A DNA stretch of 64,000 nt from contig CBFHOH010000004.1 of the NCBI GenBank assembly GCA_965657335.1, positions 144,253 to 208,252 of the forward strand, written 5' to 3'. How positions within the stretch are numbered: the first letter of the stretch is position 1; each line of letters starts with the position of its first letter. A model generated the notes under the pieces. That model had not been told where the DNA came from. It saw only the letters and a program-made list of their open reading frames with translations, and ran no database searches. Of the stretch, positions 26,413-36,002 are shown piece by piece. The position numbers and the translations under genes were made by a program. The DNA is from UBA4582 sp965657335. GTDB taxonomy: Bacteria; Pseudomonadota; Gammaproteobacteria; Pseudomonadales; Azotimanducaceae.

Positions 26413-27108
26413 ATGCATGAGATAAATATGCTTGAGATAGTGAAGGTAAGCAAAACATTCAGTCAACCTGACGGTAAAGTTAACGTCCTCGACCAGATCA
26501 ACTTTGACCTGCCGTCAGGGGCATCGGCGGCACTGCTGGGTGAGAGTGGCAGCGGTAAAAGCACGCTTTTGCATTTAATTGCGGGATTGGATAAGCCCGA
26601 TTCAGGGAGCATTCTACTCGACGGCGCACTCGTTTCGTCTTTCAACAATAAGCAATGGAATGCCCTGAGAAGATCTGATTTGAGTCTGATTTTTCAGCAA
26701 TTTCATCTGATACCGACGCTGGATGTCATGGACAACATTCAATTGCAGTCTCGTCTAGCGGGGACCGTTGATCAGGAGTTGTTGGCTTATTTGATAACTC
26801 GACTCGGGTTAAGTGCGCTTGGCAAGCGGTTGCCGCATCAGTTGTCCGGCGGTCAGCAACAACGGGTGGCCATAGCTCGAGCACTGTTGCATCGACCGAA
26901 CCTCGTGCTAGCGGACGAGCCCACTGGCAATCTTGACGGGGAGACGAGCAGATCAGTTATTCAATTGCTGCTCGAATTAACCAGAGAAACCGGCAGCGGT
27001 TTGTTAATTGTGACCCATAGTCATGAAATGGCCGCCTATATGGATCATAGGTGGCAGTTGAGCGGCGGACGTTTGTCCAGAAGCTTGACCAGTTCACTTG
27101 AAACCTAA
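26413..27108 (+). CDS. ABC transporter ATP-binding protein, LolD/YbbA type
   Basis: 231 residues with Walker A GESGSGKSTLLHL, Q-loop LIFQQFHLIP, signature LSGGQQQRVAIARA, Walker B LVLADEPTGNLD and H-loop IVTHSHEMA. The LADEPTGNLD form and length fit the MacB/LolD/YbbA group that partners FtsX-type permeases. Start is ATG 26413 or ATG 26428; neither has a strong ribosome-binding site. The permease gene begins on the base after the stop, so this is one transport unit with the next two genes. Confidence 0.92.
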   Translation: MHEINMLEIVKVSKTFSQPDGKVNVLDQINFDLPSGASAALLGESGSGKSTLLHLIAGLDKPDSGSILLDGALVSSFNNKQWNALRRSDLSLIFQQFHLIPTLDVMDNIQLQSRLAGTVDQELLAYLITRLGLSALGKRLPHQLSGGQQQRVAIARALLHRPNLVLADEPTGNLDGETSRSVIQLLLELTRETGSGLLIVTHSHEMAAYMDHRWQLSGGRLSRSLTSSLET

Positions 27109-29622
27109 ATGAAGATGCCAGAAAAATTGCGCCAGTTGACGTGGATTTTGCTGACACTGTTAAGTCACTATCGCCGGCATCCCGGACAGACCGCATTTAT
27201 GGCAATTGGCTTGCTGACTGGCGTTGCCCTTTGGTCTTCAGTGCAGTTGATTAATGACCATGCGAGGGCCAGTTATGGTGAAGCTGATCAGTTGCTAGGG
27301 GCTGAATCTGCCTATTGGATCCGAAATCCCGCCGGCAATGGCATCACCGTTGAGGAGTACATCGGTCTTCGACTTCAGGGATTTACTCAAGTGTACCCTG
27401 TAGTTGAATCTCGAGTGCTTACCACTTCAGGCGAGTTGATACCGATTATTGCGACAGATCTGTTAGCGCTCCCGCTTGCTGCATATGGCAGCGGTGACAT
27501 GGTGAACAGTCCACTCGCGGGCAATAGTTGGCTTCCCTTTATTCAGCCGGGTTATCAGAGCTGGTTCTCGGCGGAATTAGCAGAACGCTTGAACGTTCTG
27601 CCAGGTGATGAAATTGCATTGTCCAATGGTCGAAAAATGCCGCCAGCACTAATTCAGTCTCAGACTCAGCAGGGTTTCAGGGCGTTCATGGACATAGGTG
27701 CTGCGTTCTCTGTCCTGGCAGAGGAAAAACTGAGTTATCTGGCGGTGACGTCGTTAGACGATAGCACTCGGGCAAGGCTCGTGAATACATTGCCCGCAAA
27801 CCTCAGGTTGGTGAAGAACCAGCAGGTATTGGACTTGACCCAGCTAACCGCGAGTTTGCACACGCATTTGGCTGCGATGGGGTTATTGTCATTCGCTGTT
27901 GGACTGTTCATCGTTTTCAATGCCGTTCGCTTCTCGCTGTTGTCAAGACAAGGAACATTCAACACGCTGAGAGAAATGGGGGCGAGCGTGCCGCTGATCG
28001 GTACCGCAATTATTTTGGAAACCATTGTCTGGAGTGTCCTAGGTACCTTAGGAGGGTTGTTGGTCGGTTATGCGTTGAGTGGTGTTTTGTTGCCAACTGT
28101 CGCAGGCACTTTACAGTCGCTTTATGGTGCAATCGTTGAATCTGATATTGAACTTGGTCCAGAGCAAATGCTTTTAGCGTGGCTGATGACGTTGTTAGGG
28201 TTAGTGTTGGCGCTGGCTGGCCCGCTCTGGAATAGATTGAAAATGAATGTGATTGAAGGGCGATCGGAATCTCTGATGTGGCAGCAAGATGAGCGCGCAC
28301 GTTTCATGATGATGCTGAGCTCGCTGCCACTTTTCGCGCTCGCGCTCGTTGGCTTTTATTGGATCAAAACGGTTGTTGATGGCTTCGTCGTGCTCACTTT
28401 TATTCTCTTCGCGGCGGCGTTGGTGCTGCCGGTTTTGATTCAGTTTGTTAACTCAACGGTATTGAATGGGTTATCGGAGCACAATTGGAAGTTGCGCTGG
28501 GCATCGAGTGATGCTTTTGCCCAGCTACCGCAACTGAGAGTTGCTTTGATGGCGCTTTTGCTGACACTAACAGCCAACATCGGAGTCACAACTCTCGTAA
28601 GCTCCTTTCGTGACGCACTGTCTAACTGGTTAGAAATTCGACTCTCGGCAGATATCTATGTCCAAACTACGGCCGGCGATATCAACACATTAGTTGATGC
28701 CGACGAGCCGCAATGGCTAATTGCAAGTCATCACCGGATTGGCGTGTCGACCAGATGGCAAGGCAGACCTGCTATGGTGCAAGGCGTTGATGTCAACGCG
28801 CCAGATATTGTTGATATGCAACTCCCCGAACAGTTATCAGACGAAATTTTGAAGCAGCCGGGTATAACCGTTGACCCGCAACCGATACTGGCGAATGAAC
28901 AGGTAAAACATTTAGGGCAGGTGGCACTCGGAGATATTGTTAAACTTGAGTCTAACGGAAAGACATTCGATTATCGGATTATTGGTTTTTTTCACGACTA
29001 CGGCACACCCTATTATCGTTTCTATTTGCCGTCCCCAATAGTGACGCAACGATGGCAAGATGTACGTTCGGAAGGGCTTGCCCTCTGGATTGCGCCCGGC
29101 ATGCTTGACGTTGCGGAACAGACCTTGATTGCGAAGGGTGTTGGTTCGGGAGAATGGATCAGACAAGCAGACATCAAACGTGTATCCCTCGAAATTTTTG
29201 ACAGAACATTTCAGATAACGGCGGCGCTTAACACGCTTACATTGGTCGTAGCGGGCGTTGCGCTGTTAGCAGCACTTCTCGCTGTTCATCAGCAGCGTTT
29301 ACCCGAGTATGCCCATTGGTACTCTTTGGGTGTGACTTTTCCGGAATGGTTAAAGCTGGTCGCATTTCCATTGCTCCTGATGGTGCTGGTCACCGGTTTA
29401 CTGGCGGTACCGTTGGGATGGGTGCTTTCATGGATGCTGGTCTATAAGCTGAATGTTGTTGCTTTTGGTTGGACAATGCCGCTTGTCTGGTCTTGGACGC
29501 CTATTATGCAACTTTGTTTAGTCACGTTGCTGGTTGTGGCTAGTGCATTGGCGTTTGTTGCGTTGCAGGTTCGCAGAAGGTTGCCGGTGGCGCTAAAACA
29601 ACTTGGTGGTGTTGGCTTATGA
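27109..29622 (+). CDS. FtsX-like ABC transporter permease (YbbP type)
   Basis: 837 residues. One N-terminal membrane helix is followed by a periplasmic domain, a three-helix FtsX bundle with LLSRQGTFNTLREMGAS, then a central pair of helices, a second periplasmic domain (about residues 525-690) and a last FtsX bundle beginning ITAALNTLTLVVAGVALLAALL. This duplicated layout is that of YbbP and related mechanotransmission-type permeases that move lipids or lipoproteins rather than pump small solutes across the inner membrane. It overlaps the next gene by four bases (ATGA). Confidence 0.9.
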   Translation: MKMPEKLRQLTWILLTLLSHYRRHPGQTAFMAIGLLTGVALWSSVQLINDHARASYGEADQLLGAESAYWIRNPAGNGITVEEYIGLRLQGFTQVYPVVESRVLTTSGELIPIIATDLLALPLAAYGSGDMVNSPLAGNSWLPFIQPGYQSWFSAELAERLNVLPGDEIALSNGRKMPPALIQSQTQQGFRAFMDIGAAFSVLAEEKLSYLAVTSLDDSTRARLVNTLPANLRLVKNQQVLDLTQLTASLHTHLAAMGLLSFAVGLFIVFNAVRFSLLSRQGTFNTLREMGASVPLIGTAIILETIVWSVLGTLGGLLVGYALSGVLLPTVAGTLQSLYGAIVESDIELGPEQMLLAWLMTLLGLVLALAGPLWNRLKMNVIEGRSESLMWQQDERARFMMMLSSLPLFALALVGFYWIKTVVDGFVVLTFILFAAALVLPVLIQFVNSTVLNGLSEHNWKLRWASSDAFAQLPQLRVALMALLLTLTANIGVTTLVSSFRDALSNWLEIRLSADIYVQTTAGDINTLVDADEPQWLIASHHRIGVSTRWQGRPAMVQGVDVNAPDIVDMQLPEQLSDEILKQPGITVDPQPILANEQVKHLGQVALGDIVKLESNGKTFDYRIIGFFHDYGTPYYRFYLPSPIVTQRWQDVRSEGLALWIAPGMLDVAEQTLIAKGVGSGEWIRQADIKRVSLEIFDRTFQITAALNTLTLVVAGVALLAALLAVHQQRLPEYAHWYSLGVTFPEWLKLVAFPLLLMVLVTGLLAVPLGWVLSWMLVYKLNVVAFGWTMPLVWSWTPIMQLCLVTLLVVASALAFVALQVRRRLPVALKQLGGVGL

Positions 29623-30713
29623 AGTATGCGCAGGTTTCTTTCCTTTTGATGATGTGTTGTGCACTTGCTGATTTGTTTGCTGCGGACAACTACCAGTTGC
29701 TCAGGAGTAGTCCGGCGGGTTACGCCGCAGTTGTGCCGGGCAAAAACATGCAGTTTCCACGGGATCATTTGCCTCATGCTGAGTTCAAAATTGAATGGTG
29801 GTATCTAACCGCAAATCTAACAGATAATGTCGGGGGTGAATATGGTGTTCATTGGACTCTGTTCAGACAATCGATGAGTCCGGAAGAGACTGGTACCGGC
29901 TGGTCAAGTAACCAGATCTGGATGGCTCATGCAGCAATAAGCACCCCAGAGGGTCACGAGTATGAAGAAAGGTTTGCGCGTGGGGGTATAGGTCAGGCGG
30001 GCGTACGAAAGACTTCGAACGGCGTCTTTTTAGGTTGGCTGGATAACTGGTCTTTATTGGGTAAGTCCGATGCGCCGGTGCCTGGTTCGCTAACATTTAA
30101 TGTACGGGGTAAGCACGTCGAGCTTGCTCTGGATGCTGTGACTCCCTGGGTGTTGCAAGGAGAAAACGGGTTCAGCCAAAAGTCCGAAAAAGGACAGGCC
30201 AGTTATTACTATAGCCAGCCTCATATCAGTGTCGTGGGGTCTCTGAAAGAAGGTGGTTCAGACGTTAAGTTGACCGGCAAAGCTTGGCTAGACAGAGAGT
30301 GGAGTTCCCAGCCTCTCGCAAGCGATCAACCCGGTTGGGATTGGCTTTCGATTCATCTAGATGACGGAGAAGCCGTGATGGTGTATCGCCTGCGACAGAC
30401 GAGCGGCAACGATTGGTACAGTGGTACAGTCGTTAAACGCAACGGTGAGGCTGAAACACTCCGTGCGGTTGATATTTTGTTTGAGCCGATCGAACAGGTT
30501 GAAGTGAAAACCGGAAAGCTGATGTCTCGAAACCTGCCATTGCGCTGGCGGCTTGAATTGCCGGGTAAAGACAAGCGATGGATAATTGACGCGCCAGAAC
30601 CTGATCATTGGCTCAATACGACATTTCCCTACTGGGAGGGACCGGTGAAGGTCATTGATCCCCAAACGGGGTCGACTGTGGGCGAGGGTTACTTGGAAAT
30701 GACCGGTTACTGA
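29619..30713 (+). CDS. AttH/CrtC-like lipocalin-domain protein, exported
   Basis: 364 residues with an N-terminal signal sequence (VSFLLMMCCALADLFA). The motif FPRDHLPHAEFKIEWWYLTANL, later GVHWTLFRQS, and the second lipocalin half with LTGKAWLDREWSSQPL, GWDWLSIHLDDGEAVMVYRLR are characteristic of the AttH/carotenoid 1,2-hydratase (CrtC) superfamily. No carotenoid genes are nearby, and linkage to an ABC ATPase and FtsX permease suggests a periplasmic lipid-carrier or hydratase partner of that transporter. The 3' end overlaps the convergent PhyH gene by 7 bases. Confidence 0.88.
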   Translation: MKYAQVSFLLMMCCALADLFAADNYQLLRSSPAGYAAVVPGKNMQFPRDHLPHAEFKIEWWYLTANLTDNVGGEYGVHWTLFRQSMSPEETGTGWSSNQIWMAHAAISTPEGHEYEERFARGGIGQAGVRKTSNGVFLGWLDNWSLLGKSDAPVPGSLTFNVRGKHVELALDAVTPWVLQGENGFSQKSEKGQASYYYSQPHISVVGSLKEGGSDVKLTGKAWLDREWSSQPLASDQPGWDWLSIHLDDGEAVMVYRLRQTSGNDWYSGTVVKRNGEAETLRAVDILFEPIEQVEVKTGKLMSRNLPLRWRLELPGKDKRWIIDAPEPDHWLNTTFPYWEGPVKVIDPQTGSTVGEGYLEMTGY

Positions 30714-31642
30714 TGCTTGGGTGCTTGCTCAAAGTAAGGTGCCATGTTCCAGTTAGGCCATCGCGACTGGGTTAGTTTCAGTGTTCTACTCGTCCAGTGA
30801 GAATCTCCTGGTAATGGTATGCCTAAGCACTCCAGTTGCTCTGGTGAGGCCAGTTCGAAAATGGGTGCCCAGTTGCGTCCCATAGCGGCTTGCCAAACGT
30901 GGTAGCTGACTTTGTCATTACCAGTTGCTTTGTACCCTATTGTCATGGAATAGCGGCAACCATTTTTGATCGTGAGATTAGTACCCCGGTGAAAGGTATC
31001 AATGCCGTGTGCGACGAAAGAGCCTGCCTTGCAGGTAACGGCTTTTTCTTTGCTACGCAAAGCCAGTTGCTCTTCATCCTTTGGTGCGGCTATTGCTCCC
31101 GGTCGCAGTAGCGCGTCGCTGTCGGTTTTGTTGACGTAGTGAAGGGCACCGTGTGCTTTCGTAACATCTGTAAAGTAGACGATAATATCGATCGCGCGCT
31201 CTGCTATCTTATCGGATGGTATGGTGAGTGTGTGATTGCCGAAGTCACAATGGAAAGGTTGTTCATAATCTGTAAGGCCAGTAAATTTGGCCCAAGTGTG
31301 GGATTGATACAGCTGCACTTTTTGCACACCAAGCGCGTCTCGAGCAAAGGCAATGAGCGATGGATGCAGCGAGAGCATCATCATTTCCGGTGAGCCGTCA
31401 TAGGGGAAGCTGTCTATGTTTTGAAATTGATCGCGGCTAAATTCACCTAATGGGTTTTTCTCTTCACCTTTTGTCGCTTGCGTCGCGCTGTTGGCTATGT
31501 TGTTGGGATGCCCGTAGATCTGTTCGTAGTCAGCGATGATGGGTTTGATTTCCTCCCCCGAGAAAAACTCAGGCATGATCGCAAAACCCTCGCGTCGCCA
31601 GAGCTCTATGTCTTCTTGGCTGTGTCTGATTGCGTCACTCAT
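30707..31642 (-). CDS. Phytanoyl-CoA dioxygenase family protein (PhyH), first copy
   Basis: 311-residue Fe(II)/2-oxoglutarate oxygenase. The iron ligands appear as HCDFGNHT (HxD) and the distal His in VAHGIDTFHRGTNLT, where the following Arg should bind 2-oxoglutarate. The N-terminus LWRREGFAIMPEFFSGEEI is the usual PhyH beginning. The substrate is not readable; relatives hydroxylate acyl-CoAs and other small molecules. It is separate in sequence from the second PhyH protein at 40.5 kb. It precedes the enoyl-CoA hydratase gene on the minus strand with a 184-bp gap. Confidence 0.88.
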   Translation of the reverse strand: MSDAIRHSQEDIELWRREGFAIMPEFFSGEEIKPIIADYEQIYGHPNNIANSATQATKGEEKNPLGEFSRDQFQNIDSFPYDGSPEMMMLSLHPSLIAFARDALGVQKVQLYQSHTWAKFTGLTDYEQPFHCDFGNHTLTIPSDKIAERAIDIIVYFTDVTKAHGALHYVNKTDSDALLRPGAIAAPKDEEQLALRSKEKAVTCKAGSFVAHGIDTFHRGTNLTIKNGCRYSMTIGYKATGNDKVSYHVWQAAMGRNWAPIFELASPEQLECLGIPLPGDSHWTSRTLKLTQSRWPNWNMAPYFEQAPKHQ

Positions 31643-31826
31643 ATGTGTGTCTCGCCGATAGCAATAGATAATGCTAACGCTTGGCAGCTCCTGTTTTCAA
31701 GACTTCGGGTCTTTGGAAAGATACGATGTTACGCAATTTAGTGTCGTTCGCGACGGTCACACCACTTTTATGACAAACGGTAATTTGCAACGCGGGTGCG
31801 CCTGCAAGCATCTGAATACGGCAACC

Positions 31827-32621
31827 TTAGCTACCCTTAAATTCAGGTTCGCGCTTCTCGACGAACGCTCGAATACCTTCCTTCGCATCATCTGTACCCT
31901 GAGCAAGATTTTGCGCAAAAGTTTCAAACTCAAGCGCCTCTCTCAAATCGGTATTCTGGGCCTTGTACATGGCTCGCTTCGCCAACTGGATTGCAATAGG
32001 CGGCCCCTCTGCGAAGGTCTTTGCCATAGCGAGCGTCCTGTCCATTAATTTTTCCGGTTCCGTAAGCTCCGAGACGATGCCGAGCGAAAGCGCCTCTGCA
32101 CCATCGATCATTCTGCCTGACCAAATTAATTCACATGCTTTTGCCATACCAACAATGCGCGGCAAAAAATATGTGCCGCCCCAATCTGGGTGTAGCCCGC
32201 GTCTCGAAAAAGTTTGTCCAAAACGTGCGGTGTTGGATGCGATACGAATGTCACAAGCAAGCGCAATGTTCATGCCTGCGCCGGCGGCAGCACCGTTAAC
32301 CGCAGCTATCACTGGTTTGTTCGCATTTCTCATGGCAAGCACTACCTTGTCTCTGATGGGGGTCACCCTCTCACTTAAAGCATTGCTTCTGTCCGAGGAG
32401 GATGCTTTATTCATGGCTTTCAAATCTCCACCAGAGCAAAAACCTCTGCCGGCTCCAGTGATGATGATCACACGTACATCAGAATCTTCATCGCTCAGCA
32501 CCATGGCATCAAGAAATTCTTTGCGCATCAGGGAAGTTAAAGCGTTGAGTCTGTCGGGCCGATTTAAAGTGATTGTCGCAATATGATCACTGATCTGATA
32601 CTGAATGTGTTCGTATACCAT
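31827..32621 (-). CDS. Enoyl-CoA hydratase/isomerase family protein
   Basis: 264 residues from ATG 32621 (MVYEHIQYQISDHIATITLNRPDRLNAL); the frame is open further upstream but the family N-terminus starts here. Crotonase motifs are GAGRGFCSGGDLKAM (oxyanion hole) and AAVNGAAAGAGMNIALACDIRIAS. In the second acidic position the sequence reads FSRRGLHPDWGGTYFLPRIVG, so an Asp occupies the region often holding the second catalytic Glu. Probably acts in beta-oxidation-like catabolism. Divergent from the acyl-CoA dehydrogenase gene at 32.7 kb, with 79 bp between them. Confidence 0.9.
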   Translation of the reverse strand: MVYEHIQYQISDHIATITLNRPDRLNALTSLMRKEFLDAMVLSDEDSDVRVIIITGAGRGFCSGGDLKAMNKASSSDRSNALSERVTPIRDKVVLAMRNANKPVIAAVNGAAAGAGMNIALACDIRIASNTARFGQTFSRRGLHPDWGGTYFLPRIVGMAKACELIWSGRMIDGAEALSLGIVSELTEPEKLMDRTLAMAKTFAEGPPIAIQLAKRAMYKAQNTDLREALEFETFAQNLAQGTDDAKEGIRAFVEKREPEFKGS

Positions 32622-32700
32622 GTGGGTCCTCGCCTTTTGTGGGTGAGTCACGTTAACATCCGAAAGATACGAGATAAAAGCATTTAGATTGGAGTGCACT

Positions 32701-33885
32701 GTGAGCGATTTGGAAGTGTTTCGTGCGGAAACGAGAAACTGGATTGAAGAAAATTGTCCGGAAGGTGCCCGTGGCCCGGGATACATACCTCTTGGCAGTT
32801 CAAAGATTGAGCTGGAGACAGATACCCGGCTTTGGCTCGAGCGTATGGCGGATAAAGGCTGGACAGTGCCTACTTGGCCAAAAGAATATGGCGGTGCTGC
32901 GGTCGGCAGGGAGGAATATAAAGTTCTGATCGAGGAACTGACGCGTATTGGTGCCAGAACGCCGTTGACAGGTCGAGGCGTGAACTACATCGGACCAACC
33001 ATTTTGGAATTCGGCACCGATGAGCAAAAAGCCAAATGGTTGCCTCGATGTGCAAGAGGTGAAGGGGCGTGGGCGATGGGTTATTCAGAGCCGGGCGCTG
33101 GTTCAGACCTTGCTAATCTGAGTACTAAAGCCGTATTGGACGGTGATAGTTACATAATCAATGGATCAAAAACGTGGACTAGCGACGCGAAAGATTGTGA
33201 TTATATTTTTGCCTTGGTACGAACATCGCCGGATAAACCTAAACATGACGGCATCAGCCTCGTTTTGGTCGACATGAGCCAAACCGGGGTCAGGGTTTCT
33301 CCGATTCAGCTAATCTCCGGTGCCTCGCCGTTCTGCGAGACCTATTTTGAAGATGCTATCGTGCCCAAAGAAGATTTACTCGGTGGTGTTGACCACGGCT
33401 GGACTGTGGGCAAACGATTACTCCAGTTTGAACGTTCCACTCATGCTGGAATCAATATCTCGGGTTCACAGGGTGGACGTGTCGAAACCAGTAAAATGCC
33501 AGACCTGGTGAAGGATTATGTGGGTGTTTCAGCCGGGAAACTCTCCGATGCGCAACTGAGGGAGTGGTTGACGACATTTGAAATGAATTCCCATTCTCAA
33601 AGACTAACGCAACGTAGGGCCATTGAGGAGTCTCAATCACATGCACCGGGGTTCACCTCCTCCGCAGTTAAGCTAACCAACGCCCTCAACATTCAGGACG
33701 GAGATGAATTGCTCGTCGCGGCCATGGGTAGCCAAGGTCTGCTCTGGGACGAAGAGACTGCAAACCCCAAGCAACTGGGATTTCTGAAAAAGTGGTTGTA
33801 CCAAAAGTCCCTGACAATCGCCGGTGGTACCAAAGAAGTCCAATTGAATATTATCGCGAAGCGAGTGCTCGGGTTGCCTGATTAG
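32701..33885 (+). CDS. Acyl-CoA dehydrogenase family protein
   Basis: 394 residues from GTG 32701, chosen because GGAG at 32691-32694 is ideally spaced; a TTG at 32689 is in frame but overlaps this site. Motifs: WPKEYGGAAVGREEYKVLIEEL, MGYSEPGAGSDLANLSTKAV (FAD/substrate), SKTWTSDAKDCDYIFALVRT and the C-terminal LTIAGGTKEVQLNIIAKRVLGLP. At the usual catalytic Glu position the sequence has GGTKEVQLN, as in acyl-CoA dehydrogenases acting on unusual or branched substrates. Pairs divergently with the enoyl-CoA hydratase. Confidence 0.9.
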   Translation: MSDLEVFRAETRNWIEENCPEGARGPGYIPLGSSKIELETDTRLWLERMADKGWTVPTWPKEYGGAAVGREEYKVLIEELTRIGARTPLTGRGVNYIGPTILEFGTDEQKAKWLPRCARGEGAWAMGYSEPGAGSDLANLSTKAVLDGDSYIINGSKTWTSDAKDCDYIFALVRTSPDKPKHDGISLVLVDMSQTGVRVSPIQLISGASPFCETYFEDAIVPKEDLLGGVDHGWTVGKRLLQFERSTHAGINISGSQGGRVETSKMPDLVKDYVGVSAGKLSDAQLREWLTTFEMNSHSQRLTQRRAIEESQSHAPGFTSSAVKLTNALNIQDGDELLVAAMGSQGLLWDEETANPKQLGFLKKWLYQKSLTIAGGTKEVQLNIIAKRVLGLPD

Positions 33886-34341
33886 CTAGCGCGCCCCTGT
33901 GCACCCACGTAGCCTGCGGCTAATTGTGAAATCTGGTTAAAGCAGGTACCAATAAGCTGGAATAAACGAGCCAGCCAAGGCGAGTAGAGTCTGGCGAAGC
34001 ACAAGCGCATGGCTGCCGCGCATTTTTCCTACATCACGCTGTTTGCTTCTGACTGAATCGGAAACGTGGATTGGTTTTACCGACTTCCTTCGTGTCGCTT
34101 AATTAAAGGATGAAACGCGGTTACAGTGCGATGAGTTTTCAAGACATTGCAAGGCGCGCTCTTAGTGAAGCGTTCGACCGATGATTTAAGTCAGCTGAAA
34201 GATGTGATTTGAGTCAAAAAGCGTATGCTTAAGTAATGATGCTTGTCCGCGTTAAATGGGGTTACTAACCGGGTAGGCTTGAGCCTTGCGCAACGATGAC
34301 ATAATCTGGTGCATCGCTGCCAAATAAAGAAGGAATACCTC
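33886..34341. other. Intergenic region, 456 bp
   Basis: Separates the acyl-CoA dehydrogenase from the amidohydrolase gene. No convincing ORF, hairpin terminator or operator was found. The last 60 bases presumably contain the amidohydrolase promoter; no clean -10/-35 pair was seen. Confidence 0.5.
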
Positions 34342-36000
34342 GTGAGCATCACTATCTTTCAGGCTCAGAAAATAATTACGATGAATCCTTCAAATCCCGA
34401 GGGAACACATGTCGCTGTTCGCGATGGACTTATTCTTGGGGTAGGTTCTCTGCAAGAAGTTGCTGGTTGGGGGGACTATGAACTCGACATGAGTTTCGCT
34501 GATCAGGTCATCGTGCCGGGTTTTGTCGAAGCACATGCCCATGTTATGGCTGGTGGCATGATGCTTTTGCCGTATATGGGCTACTTTGAGAGGAAGCTGC
34601 CGGATGGTTCTACAGCCCCGGGTATTCAAAGTTATGAAGCGCTAGTCGATGCAATGACTCTCGCGGAATCAGAGCTGGAGGATCCAGATCAGCCGCTAGT
34701 AGCTGTTGGTTTTGATCCTATTTATTTTCCCGATCAGGCCAGGCTTACCCGGCATGAGCTGGATAAAGTTTCAAAAACCCGACCCATTTACTTGCAGCAT
34801 GCCAGTGGTCACTTGGCAACTGTAAACACCGCGATGCTGGCAGAAAACAATGTGACCAAAGGCATGAACATTGAAGGTCTTGGTCGTGACGAGCATGGCG
34901 AGTTGGACGGTGAATTGCGTGAGCCTGCTGCAATGTCGACCTGCAAAACCGGTCATCGTATCGTGCAGATGGTTAATCACACAGAACAGGCCATTCGGGA
35001 CTTGGGTGCCCTCGCACGTAACGCCGGCATAACAACTTGCACCGATCTGGCTGGTGCATCAATTCTTTCGCCAAGAGCACTCACGATGTGGCAGGAGGTG
35101 ACTGGTGATGAAAGCTATCCACTTCGGGTGGCGCAGTACAACATCCCCGCGATGCCGGGTTCGGCTGCAGCTTTTGACGAGATTGCTGATCAGTTTGTTC
35201 AACTGCAGGAAAAGCAGACCGAAAAGCTACGCTTTCCCGGTGTCAAATTTGTACTGGATGGTTCTATTCAGGGCTTTAGTGCCTTAATCGATGAGCCGGG
35301 TTATTTTAGTGGTGAAGATCATGGTCAGCTTCTCACTGTACCGGAACAGTTCGCCGATTGGCTTCGTCCTTTTCATCGCGCGAGTCTAAATGTGCATATG
35401 CATTGCAACGGAAATTTGACCCAGCAGTTAGCGATAGACACGGTAGAAAAAATTCTTCGTGAAGATCCGTGGTTAGACCACCGGCATACTATCACCCATG
35501 CTCAACTAACGACTCAGGCACAGCTCCGTAAAATGTCAAAGCTGGGTCTGTGTGCCAACTTTTTCTCCAACCATATTTGGTATTGGGGAGATCAACACTA
35601 CGACATTACCGTCGGTCCGGAACGCGCAAACTCAATTGAGCCTTGTGCTTCAGCCTTGCGTGAAGGTGTTTCTTTTTCAATCCATTCGGATGCCGGTGTG
35701 ACACCTCTGGGATCACTGCACACCATGTGGTGTGTCGTCAATCGCGTAACACCAAGCGGCCGTGTACTAGGCGAAGTCGAAAAGATTAGTCCCTATGAAG
35801 CGCTGAAAGCGGTCACCATCTCGGCCGCCTACCAAATGCACCTAGATGACGAAATAGGGTCGCTTGAAGCAGGTAAGAAAGCAGATTTTGCCGTTCTCGA
35901 AGAGGATCCGCTAAGCGTCGACCCGATGCATATCCGTGATATCAAAGTCTGGGGGACGGTTCTCGCCGGTGACAAGCACAAGGCGGCGGTTGCGACCTAA
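34342..36000 (+). CDS. YtcJ-like amidohydrolase family protein
   Basis: 552 residues from GTG 34342, which has an AAGAAGGA ribosome-binding site (34327-34334); an ATG at 34309 is further upstream without one. It belongs to the amidohydrolase 3/YtcJ type: metal-ligand motif GFVEAHAHVM, YLQHASGHLATVN, KFVLDGSIQGFSA, NVHMHCNGN, HTITHAQLT, FSIHSDAGVTPLG and the terminal EIGSLEAGKKADFAVLEEDP. It hydrolyses C-N bonds in amides, ureides or related compounds; the substrate is unknown. No signal peptide. A COG0523 metal GTPase gene begins two bases after its stop. Confidence 0.9.
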   Translation: MSITIFQAQKIITMNPSNPEGTHVAVRDGLILGVGSLQEVAGWGDYELDMSFADQVIVPGFVEAHAHVMAGGMMLLPYMGYFERKLPDGSTAPGIQSYEALVDAMTLAESELEDPDQPLVAVGFDPIYFPDQARLTRHELDKVSKTRPIYLQHASGHLATVNTAMLAENNVTKGMNIEGLGRDEHGELDGELREPAAMSTCKTGHRIVQMVNHTEQAIRDLGALARNAGITTCTDLAGASILSPRALTMWQEVTGDESYPLRVAQYNIPAMPGSAAAFDEIADQFVQLQEKQTEKLRFPGVKFVLDGSIQGFSALIDEPGYFSGEDHGQLLTVPEQFADWLRPFHRASLNVHMHCNGNLTQQLAIDTVEKILREDPWLDHRHTITHAQLTTQAQLRKMSKLGLCANFFSNHIWYWGDQHYDITVGPERANSIEPCASALREGVSFSIHSDAGVTPLGSLHTMWCVVNRVTPSGRVLGEVEKISPYEALKAVTISAAYQMHLDDEIGSLEAGKKADFAVLEEDPLSVDPMHIRDIKVWGTVLAGDKHKAAVAT

Positions 36001-36002
36001 CA

